A stretch of 64,000 bases of DNA from Muscardinus avellanarius (lineage: Eukaryota > Chordata > Mammalia > Rodentia > Gliridae), in assembly GCA_963383645.1 (NCBI GenBank), contig OY726565.1, forward strand, positions 24,798,466 to 24,862,465, given 5' to 3'. The notes beneath the pieces were generated by a model, which was not told where the DNA came from, searched no databases, and saw nothing but the letters and a program-made list of their open reading frames with translations. The position numbers and the translations under genes were made by a program. Below are positions 12,387 through 22,012 of the stretch, one piece after another. Within the stretch, counting starts at the first letter, position 1. Each line of letters starts with the position of its first letter.

Positions 12387-12572
12387 TTTGTGTGTGTGGT
12401 ACTGGGGTTCCTGGAAGCTCTTCTTCCTCCGGGCTACACTCCCAGACCTATTTTATATTTTTATTTGGAAACAGGGTCTCTTAAGCCAGTGCGGCTGGCT
12501 TCGAACCTGCATGATCCTCCTGTCTCCGCCTCCCAAGCACAGGGATTACAAGCGTGCGCCACCACACCCGGC
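12387..12572 (-). mobile_element. B1-dID SINE type II, reverse
   Basis: 'GTACTGGGGTTCCTGGAAGC' (type II diagnostic, reversed) through 'GGCTTCGAACCTGC' (reversed B box) to 'GCGCCACCACACCCGGC'. Exact 14-bp target duplication GAATGACACTCCTT at 12373-12386 and 12573-12586. Little diverged, so recent. Confidence 0.96.
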
Positions 12573-13178
12573 GAATGACACTCCTTCTAAAAATATTTTA
12601 TTGCGTTGAAATTATTCATCATAGTGAGGTTCAATGTGATTTTAAAAAAAATACATGTACACAGATCTATTTCCCTCCACATCACCTGGCTTCCTTCTCC
12701 CTCCTCATCCATGGTAGTGAAATTGGTACCTTCACGTATTTAGTATTATTTCAACTATTTTCTTCTTTAGTCTTGCTTCTTCTCCTGGCTAACTCTCTTT
12801 CTAAAGTTTTCTTTTCCTACTCCAGAGGTCTCTCTGCATTATTTAAATTCTCATATGTTTTCTTTTTTCTCTAACTTGCAAATATGAGAGAAAACATACA
12901 ACTGGCTAAGCTCACTTAGGATAATGTCCTCTTGTTCCATCCATTTTTCTGCAACTGACATAGTTTTGCTCTTTACAGCTAAGTAAAATTCAATTTTATG
13001 TATATGACATTTTCTTCATCTATTCATCTATTGATGGACATCTGAGTTGGTTCCCTAATTGTACTGCTATAAAATTTGATATTCATATACAATCATAATA
13101 TTTTTACTTTAATTCTTTTGGAAAAATAGCAAGGACTGGTATAGTTGGGTCACATGATCACATGATGGTCCCATTCCT

Positions 13179-13416
13179 CATTTTGTTTTGTTTTGTTTGT
13201 TTTTGTTGTTGTTTGTTTTGTAGTAGTAAGAATTGAGCCCAGGGGATTCTAACTCCAGGGTACACACTTCCTATCCTATTTCATAATGTTTATTTTGAAA
13301 TAAAGTCTTGCTAAGTTGCCGAAGGTCTCCCTAGATTTCTGAGTCTGGTCTTAAATCTGTGATCCTCCTGTCTGCCTCCCACGTACTGAGAATAAAGGCA
13401 TGCTTTATCAAGCCAG
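13179..13416 (-). mobile_element. Diverged B1-dID SINE in L1
   Basis: TTTTG-rich tail at left (13180-13222), 'ATTGAGCCCAGGGGATTCTA', then a reversed B1 half ending near 'ATCAAGCCAGCC'. Target duplication CCCATTCCT at 13170-13178 and 13417-13425. Confidence 0.85.
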
Positions 13417-13568
13417 CCCATTCCTAGTTTTTGAGGACCTTCCATATTGACGTATATAGGGGCTACACTGATTCACAATTCCACCAACAGTGCCTAAGAG
13501 TTCCTATTTCCCACATTCTGCCAATGTTTGTTATTATTTGTATTCTTGATGATTGCCATTCTAACCTT

Positions 13569-13785
13569 TTTTTTTTTTTTTTTTTGCAGGTCTTGGGATG
13601 GAACCCAGAGGCATTTGACCTCCGAGCTACACCCCCTGCCCTATTTTTTATTCTTTATTTTGAAACCTGTTCTCACTGAGTTGCAGAGGGCCTCGCTAAG
13701 TAGCTGAGGCTGTCCGCAAACCACGGTCCTCCTGTCTCAGCCTCCCGAATGCTGGGACTACAAGCGTGCACCACCACGTCCGGCC
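13569..13785 (-). mobile_element. B1-dID SINE type I in L1
   Basis: T-run then 'GGGATGGAACCCAGAGGCAT', 'GAGCTACACCCCCTGCCC' and a reversed B1 half ending 'GCACCACCACGTCCGGCC'. Target duplication TCTAACCTT at 13560-13568 and 13786-13794. Confidence 0.93.
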
Positions 13786-13840
13786 TCTAACCTTCTTAAT
13801 AGTCTTTTTCTCATTTATTATGTAAATCCAGGACGACTTT

Positions 13841-14423
13841 AACCCCTCTTCTAATTATCTGCAATAAGGTAGTCTTTCATTTCAACTTCCAATTTTCTAC
13901 TTAATCAAGAGTCTACAAGCTTTTTCTATAATGTTCATCTCTCAGTACAACATATTTGGTTACATCCTACCAATAAATGGCATACTTATTTATTTCTAAT
14001 TTTATAAAAATATATTGCATACATTATAGCATTTGTACAAATACAGAATAATTTCAGATGAGATGGAATAAAATATTTTTAATATAATATCTTCAGTATT
14101 TTTAAGTTTCATTTACTAATATTGCCCAAATATACTGAGTACATATGGATGAATACGTGACCTTAGTTTTTAAATCTTAATTAGATAGTTTTGATAATTA
14201 GATTCTAGGTCAGATTCTAAATTGAGTTTATTTTGATATCTATATGAGATAGCTTTCATTTGGCTATAGTAGTAATTAAAAACAAATGTCCATTTAGTAA
14301 ATATCCATTTTCCTTAATTTCAATCAGCTGTCATTGAAAGCTTATTAGACAGTCAGTGCTACTTGTTTATATTTTAACAAGTGGATTCAAATAGTCATTA
14401 AAATTTGAAATACTTTAAGCTAG
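13841..14423. other. AT-rich unique sequence, no gene seen
   Basis: No repeat family or exon recognised. Confidence 0.45.
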
Positions 14424-14424
<1 letters not shown>

Positions 14425-14462
<38 letters not shown>

Positions 14463-14494
14463 TTTTTCTTTCTTTCTTTCTTTTTTTCTTTCTT
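14425..14494. repeat. (TTTC)n microsatellite on a SINE tail
   Basis: About 17 TTTC units with two TTTTTTTC variants. It is polypurine on the other strand and directly adjoins the tail of the reverse SINE starting at 14495, so it probably grew from the SINE's A-rich tail. Confidence 0.95.
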
Positions 14495-14792
14495 GCAGTG
14501 TTGGGGATGGAGCCCAGGGGCATTGTACCTCCAAGCTACACCCCCAGCCCTATTTTTTAGTCCTTTTTATTTTTATTTATTATTTTTTTGGTGGTTCTGG
14601 GGTTCCTGGAAGCCTTCTACCTCCGGGCTACTCTCCCAGACCTATTTTATACTTTTTAAATTTGGAAACAGGGTCTCTTAAGCCAGCACAGCTGGCTTCG
14701 AACCTGCACAATCCTCCTGTCTCTGCCTCCCAAGCGTGGGGATTACAAGTGTGTGCCACCACACCCAGCTAGTCCTTTACCATGCCTGGCTT
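14495..14792 (-). mobile_element. Truncated B1-dID type I SINE hosting a nested SINE
   Basis: 'TTGGGGATGGAGCCCAGGGG' and 'AAGCTACACCCCCAGCCC' give the ID half (14495-14566). After the nested SINE only 'ACCATGCCTGGC' of the host's far end remains (14779-14792), so most of the host's B1 half is missing. Confidence 0.8.
14567..14769 (-). mobile_element. B1-dID type II SINE nested in a type I SINE
   Basis: 'TTCTGGGGTTCCTGGAAGCC' through 'GTGCCACCACACCCAGC'. Target duplication TAGTCCTTT at 14558-14566 and 14770-14778 lies within the older SINE, proving the order of insertion. Confidence 0.92.
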
Positions 14793-14829
14793 TTTTTTTG
14801 AGCATTTTAGAAAATTGTTTCCTTCTTAC

Positions 14830-14831
<2 letters not shown>

Positions 14832-14863
<32 letters not shown>
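14832..14863. repeat. (TG)n microsatellite
   Basis: About 16 TG dinucleotides, ending 4 bases before a perfect 17-bp inverted repeat. Confidence 0.95.
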
Positions 14864-14864
<1 letters not shown>

Positions 14865-14866
14865 TT

Positions 14867-14912
14867 TACCAATGGCACACTTATTGCTCAGACAGTAAGT
14901 GTGCCATTGGTA
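14867..14912. other. Perfect 17-bp inverted repeat, possible hairpin
   Basis: The left arm TACCAATGGCACACTTA (14867-14883) is the exact reverse complement of 14896-14912, around a 12-base spacer. It could form a cruciform in DNA or a hairpin in RNA from either strand. I do not recognise it as a known microRNA. Function, if any, is unknown. Confidence 0.9.
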
Positions 14913-15363
14913 GCAGAGCAACAACTTCCAAATGTCCATTTTTAATATAGTCTTTTTGTGGTACAAAGAGAAAAGATTTTTTCATTTTGCTACCAATACA
15001 AAACATTCACTTAGGTAATTATGAATATATTCAGTGGGTCCTATAATATCTGAGTGGGTGATAACTGTTTTTGTTGTTTGTCAGACAAAGAGCTCCACAA
15101 AGCAGTGTCAGCCCTAACACTTCCTTGTGGTGCATGTGTGTTAACATTATTAGTATTTCAAACTCCCATCTTCATATTAATACTTTGAAGAACTTCTGTC
15201 CAATTCCTGAGGTATAGGTAGTTATAATTAAACAATAAAGTATGTAAATTCTTTTAGGCAATCATGTCACTGTGTGGCAGGGCCCTGATGTGACCCATGA
15301 GGAAGCCACTATCAATCCCTGCTGGTTGTAGAACTAAACTCATGGTGCAGGAAATATCACTTG
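14913..15363. other. Unique sequence, no gene seen
   Basis: No recognised repeat or exon between the hairpin and the 7SK retrocopy. Confidence 0.45.
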
Positions 15364-15371
15364 CTGTTTGT

Positions 15372-15400
15372 TTGTTTATTTATTTATTTATTTATTTATA
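15372..15400. repeat. (TTTA)n tail of the 7SK retrocopy
   Basis: TTTG/TTTA units, which on the minus strand are the A-rich tail downstream of the 7SK 3' end. A retrotransposition hallmark that has become a tetranucleotide repeat. Confidence 0.9.
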
Positions 15401-15729
15401 GAAAGGTAGACTGCCACGTGCAGCACCTCATTTGGATGTGTCTGGAGTCTTGGAAGCTTGACTACCCTACGTTCTCCTACAAATGGACCTTGAGAGCTTG
15501 TTTGGAGGTTCTAGCAGGGGAGCGCAGCTACTCGTATACCCTTGACCAAAGACAGGTCCTACTCTATTCGGGGAATTTTGTCCTCTTCGACCGAGCATGC
15601 AGCTTCGGGAGGGACGCACATGGAGCAGTGAGGGAGGAAGGGGACACCCTCCTTGCCAGGCAGATCAGATGAATCAACCCTGGCGATCAATGGGGTGACA
15701 GATGTCGCAGCCAGATCGTCCTCACATCC
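15401..15729 (-). pseudogene. RN7SK: 7SK small nuclear RNA retropseudogene
   Basis: Read on the minus strand from 15729, the sequence begins GGATGTGAGGACGATCTGGC and runs through the 5' hairpin, the 'CAAGGGTATACGAGTAGCTG' block and the conserved 3' region to '...GTGGCAGTCTACCTTTCT'. That is 329 nt against about 331 for mammalian 7SK, which in its active form is a Pol III transcript that sequesters P-TEFb with HEXIM and LARP7. The copy is dead or silent by several signs. The U-run terminator is lost ('CCTTTCTATAAAT'), and an A-rich (TAAA)n tail follows at 15376-15400. Several CpG sites have decayed, for example CTGCGCGC to CTGCATGC and GGCGCTGC to GGTGCTGC. CTGTTTGT flanks it at 15364-15371 and 15732-15739. 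These mark an L1-driven retrocopy without the upstream 7SK promoter. The GATC motifs of the 5' hairpin are retained. The comparison with 7SK is from memory. Confidence 0.93.
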
Positions 15730-15739
15730 TACTGTTTGT

Positions 15740-16040
15740 AAGTGTAGAACTTGGTATAAGAAGCAGAGACCACAAAAGATAGCCAGTGTCCATCCATAGG
15801 TGACCCTTAGTAAAGATTCATTCATTTTTAAGAATATGAAAACAAATATAAACAGAAGTTATAATATTTTTTTCTCACACCATAATGAATGAAGGCCCAT
15901 ACCCTCTCTGGAAATCAATATAGTGTACAACTCTAAAAAGTTTTCCTGTTTATACCCTTCAAAACTTACTCAAAATAAAATGCTGCTTTTTCTTTTCTGT
16001 TAAAAAACAAAATTCATCCCTTTCCTGTGTGCCTATCTTT
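15740..16040. other. Unique sequence, no gene seen
   Basis: AT-rich spacer between the 7SK retrocopy and an L1 3' fragment. Confidence 0.4.
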
Positions 16041-16375
16041 ATTTTTTTATTTTTATTTTTTATTGGTATACTATAGTCATACATCTTAGTGGGGAACAAG
16101 ATGACAAAAGCATACATGCACACATCACTCATGTATCCCTTTCCTAATTTCCACCCTATTCACTACTCCTCATATTTTGCTTAGTGATTGAATTTGATAT
16201 GTTTGTGAAAATATATCATATGCATTAGGGAATTTCCCTCTTACCCCCTTCCATCACCCTCAGGTGACTATTTGCTCATCTAGAGTTCTTCTCTAGATGA
16301 GTTCCTCCTATGAGCCTTTTTCTTCCACATATTAGGGAGAGCATCCAATTATTTTCTTCTTGTGACCAACTAATC
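16041..16375 (-). mobile_element. LINE-1 3'UTR fragment, reverse
   Basis: 'ATTGGTATACTATAGTCATA', 'ATCACTCATGTATCCCTTTC', 'TGCTTAGTGATTGAATTTGA', 'TATGTTTGTGAAAATATATC' and 'CATATTAGGGAGAGCATCCA' parallel the reverse L1 3'UTR at 30535-30860 and the forward one at 41740-42070. Only the 3' terminus was inserted or kept. Confidence 0.85.
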
Positions 16376-16414
16376 CTGTGCTTCTATCTGTAAACATTTT
16401 AAGAAAACTGCCAA

Positions 16415-16485
16415 CTATCAATAAATATTTGTTGAGTATTATGAGGCACCAGTACTGTGCCAGGTAATACAAAGGCAAATCCAAC
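16415..16485 (+). repeat. MIR3/L2-like fragment
   Basis: 'CAATAAATATTTGTTGAGTA' followed by 'GGCACCAGTACTGTGCCAGG' and 'TAATACAAAGGCAAATCC' matches the phrase typical of MIR3/L2-type repeats. Short and diverged. Confidence 0.55.
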
Positions 16486-16773
16486 CAAATGTCAGTGTTC
16501 TTAATCTGCAATACACTTCTCAAACTGACATACAAGTAGTGATTTCTCATAAGCATAAAATAATTTGATTTCAGTAGTAATCAAATAAGAATAATTTTCA
16601 AAAGAGAAACTACTTTTCTCATGAAGTTACACACATTTTTTTAAAATGTCAATATTCTATATCAGTGATAAAGTGAGAGCAGAAAAGTACCTTGCTCATT
16701 ATTAACGGCTGCAGTCACAGGCATTACAGCAATGCCATTTTGTCTAACCCACTGGGACTGCTAGCAACCCTGA

Positions 16774-16822
16774 ACAACAACAACAACAACAACAACAAAA
16801 AAAAAAAAAAAAAAAAAAAAAA
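16774..16822. repeat. (CAA)n plus poly-A tract
   Basis: Seven CAA units, then about 26 A residues. It looks like the 3' tail of a forward retroelement, but the 90 bases upstream are not recognisable as one. Confidence 0.9.
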
Positions 16823-18030
16823 CCAATGACTTGAAACTAAGTAAGAGGCTTCAGTTCTTTGGAATTATAAGAAATTGGTACTTCTTGTCTGGTCCCAACC
16901 TGCAGCAGTGATGGCCAAGCTTGCCACATCCTCCAGATATCCAGAGCGGTTGCTGAATACAGCAAATTCAAGATGGTGACTCTGAGTAAGACAGCAGAAT
17001 TCTAGTATGCTGAGATCTACAAGTCAAACACTAAGAAAACTGTTTCTCTATAAAGAAGGAAAAGCAGTAAAAAAAAAAAAAAAAAGTAAAAACGTTTAAG
17101 TTTCTGCCATGTTTGAGAGTAAGCCCCCAAGTTCAGGCCCGTCAAGAGTCTATTTTCCTTGCCACATCCCCTGTAACAACAACAATATCAAGAACAAAAA
17201 TAAACATTGAAAAGTGGCAGAACCAGAACCAGAATCAAGAGCAGAGACCTATAAAGCACTCCACAGTATTCACGTGGGAAACAGAGACCAGTGGCAGCTC
17301 CACCTGGGACAGGCTGTGCTGGAGGAGCAGGTAGCTGCCAGTACTGCAGATTTCAAAGACATCCAGGAAGAAACTGTAATTCTGTGAGGCTGACAACTAC
17401 AGACCATCAGCAAAAGCAGTCAGCATTCTGCCCTAGGTACAGCATATAGGGACCCAACAGAAATAGATGATTTAGCCAGACACCGCCACAGCAGCCGAAC
17501 TCACCACTTCCAGAAGTGATTTGGAGCAACACCCATCAATGTAAGTTAACAAATCATTCTTGCACGTAAAGCTGGCCGTGCCTGGCCACAGGGGCTTATA
17601 TGAAAGGAAAGAGACTCACAGGGGCCTGAGAACTTGGGGGCTTACTATCAGACGTAGTGGAAACTTGAATTAGTAAATTCCCCATAGAGACAGAGGGAAC
17701 TACAGCCTGCAGTTCACAGAGGCAAAGTAGGGACTGTAGGGATTACTATGGTATGCCAACTAGGGGTAGCAGGGAGAAACAGTGCAGCCTACCAAGCTAC
17801 AGGCTCCCAAAGCAGTAAACTTGTACCTGGTGGTGTCTGGGAGCAACAAAGAACCAGCACCTGAGGCCAGCAAGTGGCTCCCCAAGTAAGGCATGGTATC
17901 CCTGAAGGTAAGAAACTGAGCCACTGACTTGGAACTGAGCACTCTCTTCCTGCCAGACCTTGGGCCCTGGGTGGAGTATAACAAAGGTGCCACTTTGGCA
18001 AGACTGCACCAAGAGGCCAGGGCACCACTT

Positions 18031-18254
18031 TATTTTTATTTATTTATTTTGGGGTTATACTGGGGATAGAACCCAGGGGCATTCTACCTCTGAGCTACAC
18101 CCCCAGCCATATTTTTTATTCTTTACTTTTGAAACAGGGTCTCACTAAGTTACAAAGGGCCTCAGTAAGTAGCTGAAGTGGCACACAAACCACAATCCTT
18201 CAGTCTTAGCCTCCAGAATGCTGGGATTACAAGCATGCACCACCATACCTGCCT
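18031..18254 (-). mobile_element. B1-dID type I SINE, first of a stacked pair
   Basis: TTTA tail, 'ACTGGGGATAGAACCCAGGG', 'GAGCTACACCCCCAGCC' and a reversed B1 half ending 'GCACCACCATACCTGCC'. Flanked by AGGGCACCACTT at 18019-18030 and 18255-18266. A third copy of that target lies beyond the next SINE. Confidence 0.93.
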
Positions 18255-18266
18255 AGGGCACCACTT

Positions 18267-18440
18267 ATTATTATATATTTTTTGTGGTACTGGGGTTCCT
18301 GGAAGCCCTTTTACCTCTGGGATACACTCCCAGACCTATTTTATACTTTTTATTTGGAAACATGGTCTCTTAATCCAGTGCAGCTGGCTTTGAACATGCG
18401 CGATCCTCCTGTCTCTGCCTCCCAGGCACGGGGATTACAA
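18267..18440 (-). mobile_element. B1-dID type II SINE, second of a stacked pair
   Basis: 'GTACTGGGGTTCCTGGAAGC' (type II block) through 'GCGCGATCCTCCTGTCTCTG' to 'GGCACGGGGATTACAA'. The usual last bases of the B1 half are missing. Flanked by AGGGCACCACTT (18255-18266) and AGGGCATCACTT (18441-18452). It reused the target duplicated by the neighbouring type I SINE. Confidence 0.92.
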
Positions 18441-19916
18441 AGGGCATCACTTTAAAAAAGACAAAAGTTGGGAATTCAATACTCTCACCACAAGCAGAGT
18501 TTGTACCTGGCATGCAAGTAATCTAGTGACTGAAAGTACTTCATGTGACCATAACAAGCAGATCTAGAGGGGTGTTCCAGGGGGCTATCATAGCTCAGTG
18601 GGCCAGACCATAAGTTTGGAACATTGCAATTACTGGCTTTGCTGAGCCTAAGCCCGTTGCTCACAGAGGCTGGAGGTCAGCACTCTGCCATATCACAGGC
18701 TCACAGTCAGCAGAGCAGCAGTGGTCTCTGGAGTGCATGAAGTCCTAAACAGAGGGCTGTAGGCCCTGAAAAAGTACCATAATCTCTGGACCTGTGGAGT
18801 TTGGGCCAGGATAGGAAAGTGAGTCAGAACTTATCAGATACTACTGCTTATCTGCACTAAGAACTATATCTAAAGAGGCTCTGTGGAAAAACTAAAAAAT
18901 TTGAGTATTTGAGTAAAATTGGTAGAAGTGATTATTTACCCCAAATATAGACCATATTATTAAGGGATAGCATATAAACACAAAACTCATTCAAAGAGAG
19001 TAAAAAAATGACAAGGCATTGGAAACAAAAAACATAGAACTCTGAAAATATGAGAATGAGGGAAAATAAGGAAACAATAAACTCCCACAACTCAACAACA
19101 AGGGAGAGCACCAATATTGATCTATAAGAAATTCAAGAAGAATTCCAAATCCTAATTCTCAATATGATGAAAGGCCTCACAGTAAGTATAAAGAAAATGA
19201 AAAAATAAATTGAGACCTTAATGAAGAATCAGAAAGAGGCCTTGAAGGAAATGAAGGAGTCAATAATTAAATTGAAGACAGTAATAGCAAACAATTCTGG
19301 AAGATTAGATTAAATGGAAAACAGAATACCACTCTGAGAAAACAGTTCGTTCAAAACTGAAAACACAGTTAACATTATACAAAAGACATTACAACAACAG
19401 AAGCTAGACATCCAACCATTATGAGACAATACAAAATGTCCTAACTTAAAGGTAAAAGGCATTGAAGAAAGAATAAAGGCACAGATAAAGAATATCTGTA
19501 ATCTCTTCAGATAAATAATTTCAGATAATTTTTTAAACAAGAAAAAAATGTGAACATTCATGTATAGGAGACATACAGAACACTGTTAAGACAAGATCAA
19601 AGAAGAACTTCCCCGTGCCACATAATAATCAAAATGGCTAACATAGAGACCAAAGAAATAATCTTAAGAGCAATGAAAACAAAAGAACGAATGACATTCA
19701 AAGGTAAAACAATAAAAATTACTCCAGACTTTACAATCTAAATGATGAATAGCAGGAGGTACTGGTATTAAGTACTCAGACCCTGGAAGAAAATGGAAGA
19801 TACATTTTAAACAATTCATATCTCTTGGTAATTGGGTTATAATTGGTTTCTACTTTTATATATTTATATTTTAAATTTTTTCTGCAGTGAATATATATTT
19901 ACACTGCAGAAATATT

Positions 19917-19920
<4 letters not shown>

Positions 19921-19964
<44 letters not shown>

Positions 19965-19966
19965 AC
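19921..19966. repeat. (AC)n microsatellite
   Basis: Nineteen AC units plus an interrupted extension. Just upstream is an imperfect hairpin (TTTCTGCAGTG at 19879-19889 and its complement at 19902-19912). Confidence 0.95.
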
Positions 19967-20654
19967 CCCTACAGAGTTTGATTTGGCTGCAAATCTTAGA
20001 AAATCTTAAAATATATGAACTAAACAAGACAAAGTTGATCTTATTTTCAAAAGGTAGAAAGGAGGAGATATGGCAGTTCCAGAGCTATTGGTGACCCAGT
20101 TTTGCTCACAGAACTTGTATTATCATCTCATAATACATTTTGTCTGTATTTCTGGCAGGAAAAGGAAGGAAAGAGGATCTGCAAGGGGCCTCTCTACACT
20201 GAATGGAGTTAGGCTCCAAAAACAGGAGATTTTTCAGAAGCCACACCCCATGACCCACCTGGCAACCACTCTCTACAAGCTAAGAAGTGGAGCCTATACT
20301 GACTCATAAATTGCTGCCTTAGTAAAGTTAAGTTTTTGGCAAAGGAAGTAGAAAAGGAACAACAACTACATGTAAAAAATGCAAAAAAGATGCAAATTTT
20401 TAAAAAATTTAAGATCACAGAAATAAAGGATTATTCTAAAACCAATGAAAAGGAAAGAAAGTGCTCAGCAATGAATTCAGCTATAAGCAATACAAGGTTT
20501 CAAGGAGGCACCATTCTACTGTTTCCAAAAATAAATTCAAAGATCAATGAATTGAGAAAAAAGAAATACACAAAGTGCTACAAACCCCAATATGCCATGT
20601 ACTTTTCCCTGTCTTTCTCTGGGATTTCTAGGAATTAAAGAGAACCTTGAAAAC
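19967..20654. other. Unique sequence, no gene recognised
   Basis: Contains open frames of 79 and 100 codons (20070-20309, 20336-20638), lysine-rich because of A-rich DNA. No domain recognised; not called as genes. Confidence 0.4.
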
Positions 20655-20860
20655 AACCTGCCTTAGTTGAATGTACCTATAATCTCAACAAATCAACAAG
20701 CCGAAGTAGGAGGACACAAGTTCAGGTAAGCTTGTCTCAAAAAAAAAAAAGTAAAAAATATAGTATATAGCTCAGTGGTAGAGTGTCCCTGGGTTTAATA
20801 CCCAGTATTATAAATAAATAGATAAATAAATAAATTAATTAATTAAATTAGTGCTCTTCA
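20655..20860 (+). mobile_element. Diverged B1-dID-like SINE
   Basis: A degraded B1-like part ('CTATAATCTCAACAAATCAA', 'AAGTAGGAGGACACAAGTTC'), then an A-run and a well-kept ID half ('TATATAGCTCAGTGGTAGAG', 'TGTCCCTGGGTTTAATACCC') ending in a (AAAT)n tail. The ID half keeps a plausible A and B box. Confidence 0.75.
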
Positions 20861-20977
20861 AATATATCAGGGCTATCTATTCTTTTATTGAATGAGATTA
20901 ACAATTCTATATAATACTCTACTCACTCCAAAATATATTTATTGCTCTTTGTATAAACTTGGTACAAAATATGGCTA

Positions 20978-21197
20978 TTTTATTTATTTGTTTGTTTATT
21001 TATTTATTTATTTATTTTTGTCATACTGGGGTTCCTGGAAACCCTTCTACCTCTGGGCTACACTCCCAGACCCATTTTTATATTTTTATTTGGAAACAGG
21101 GTCTCTTAAGCCAGCGAGGCTGGCTTCGAACCTGCGTGATCCTCCTGTCTCCACCTCCCAAGTGTGGGGATTACAAGCATGCACCACCACGCCCGGC
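20978..21197 (-). mobile_element. B1-dID type II SINE with TTTA tail
   Basis: (TTTA/TTTG)n tail at 20979-21019, 'ATACTGGGGTTCCTGGAAAC', 'TGGCTTCGAACCTGCGTGAT' and end 'GCACCACCACGCCCGGC'. Target duplication AATATGGCTA at 20968-20977 and 21198-21207. Confidence 0.95.
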
Positions 21198-21252
21198 AAT
21201 ATGGCTAATTTAAATATATGTGCATTTTTTTGAGATTATAAGCATAAATTTT

Positions 21253-21340
21253 GCCAGTATTGGGAAATGGCTTTAAAATTTACTTGAAAATAACTTTGGT
21301 ATTAATGTACCAGTATTGGGAAATGGCTTCAAAATGTATT
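21253..21340. repeat. Short tandem duplication (about 56-bp period)
   Basis: 'CCAGTATTGGGAAATGGCTT' occurs at about 21254 and again at 21310, with matching flanks ('TAAAATTTA' versus 'CAAAATGTA'). Confidence 0.8.
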
Positions 21341-21439
21341 AATTCCCAAAATATAGAAAGTAGTCTTGGATGTGGTGTAGGCACTCAGGCAGGGAAGAAA
21401 CCCTACAGAGTTCCTGGCATCAAAAGTGACTAGCAAGAA

Positions 21440-21991
21440 CACCAAAGAGTGATAGCCCAGGGCCTTCTTATTTTAAAAGACAGGTTTACATAATAAAGAA
21501 CTCCTAGCAGATAGGCTGAAATTCCTCAAGGATACAGGAGGATGGTACAGATCTTTGTTGATCTAGAAGGGGCAAATACCACATGACCCTTGCTTAACAA
21601 AGACTTGGGCCTACACTTGCATCAAGACAGATAAAAGACTTTTGGTCCAGCATGAAATCCTCATAATCATAATCCCCATAATTATAAAAAAAAAAAGGTG
21701 CCTGCACAGAGTTAATGGGTGGTTTCACACCTAGGTCAAAAGATTATTGGTTGGGCAAGATGAAGGATAATGTATCTTTATAAAAACTGTTCTATATCTC
21801 AAAACTTCAGTAACTTATTTTCAAATTACTCCACTGCATTTATTTCTTTAATGCAGTTCTTTGTCAATTCTGTCCTTTCTTTCTGCCTTTGTAATAATAA
21901 AATTGCTTAAGCTTACAGCAGTAGAGTTCTGGTTATTCTTTTCTACAAATAGCTAAGAACAAGAAGCCATGGCTAATTTCACACCATTACA
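21440..21991 (+). mobile_element. Endogenous retrovirus LTR (class II-like), left boundary uncertain
   Basis: The 3' part looks like an LTR: an AATAAA signal at 21896-21901, a short U5-like stretch and a terminal '...CACCATTACA', followed two to four bases later by a primer-binding-site-like sequence. There is no gag, pol or env downstream, only about 600 bases of unrecognised AT-rich DNA, so this is a truncated 5' LTR plus leader. The upstream boundary is a guess because I found no matching LTR copy or clear target duplication. Confidence 0.5.
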
Positions 21992-21994
21992 GTT

Positions 21995-22012
21995 TTGGTG
22001 CCCAACGAGGGC
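21995..22012 (+). other. Retroviral primer-binding site, tRNA-Lys-like
   Basis: TGGTGCCCAACGAGGGCA matches the tRNA-Lys(1,2) type site used by betaretrovirus-like ERVs (TGGCGCCCAACGTGGGGC) at about 14 of 18 bases. It sits just after the LTR end, where such a site belongs. Confidence 0.6.

Larger units (their letters stand above)
12590..13840 (-). mobile_element. Old LINE-1 3' end, reverse, split by two SINEs
   Basis: Reverse-strand L1 ORF2 C-terminal and 3'UTR sequence. Recognisable blocks are 'GTCCTCTTGTTCCATCCATT', 'CATCTATTGATGGACATCTG', 'GGTTCCCTAATTGTACTGCT' and 'CCACCAACAGTGCCTAAGAG', parallel to the better-preserved copies at 30.9 and 33.0 kb. SINEs interrupt it at 13179 and 13569. 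Highly degraded, with no usable open frame. Confidence 0.8.
16880..19810 (+). mobile_element. LINE-1 5' half: probable 5'UTR plus decayed ORF1
   Basis: The 19150-19810 part is clearly a degraded L1 ORF1. It aligns by eye with the reverse ORF1 at 35.2 kb through shared phrases such as 'AAAACTGAAAACACAGTTAA' (coiled coil/RRM linker), 'AAAGGTAAAACAATAAAAAT' 'TACTCCAGACTTTACAA' (C-terminal domain) and 'CAGACCCTGGAAGAAAATGG'. The 16880-19130 part is moderately GC-richer, unlike the surroundings, and I infer that it is a long L1 5'UTR. It contains 'TCAAGATGGTGAC' at 16968, resembling a YY1-type L1 start. Two SINEs sit in it at 18031-18440. ORF1 carries many stops, and no ORF2 follows. Confidence 0.6.

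Noticed and set aside
12375..12578. Frames reading like '...GSLKPVRLASNLHDPPVSASQ...' repeated at many places
   Set aside because: They recur wherever a B1-dID SINE lies and are translations of the SINE in reverse, not exons of a gene family.
15401..15729. Functional 7SK gene
   Set aside because: It lacks the U-run terminator and has an A-rich tail, flanking target repeats and CpG decay.
15559..15825. 88-codon reverse frame and 103-codon forward frame at 15361
   Set aside because: They are accidental translations of the 7SK RNA copy and its tail.
16774..16822. Poly-A as the end of a processed pseudogene
   Set aside because: No recognisable transcript sequence immediately upstream and no clear target duplication.
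20336..20638. 100-codon lysine-rich frame
   Set aside because: Composition follows A-rich DNA; no motif, and no neighbouring exon.
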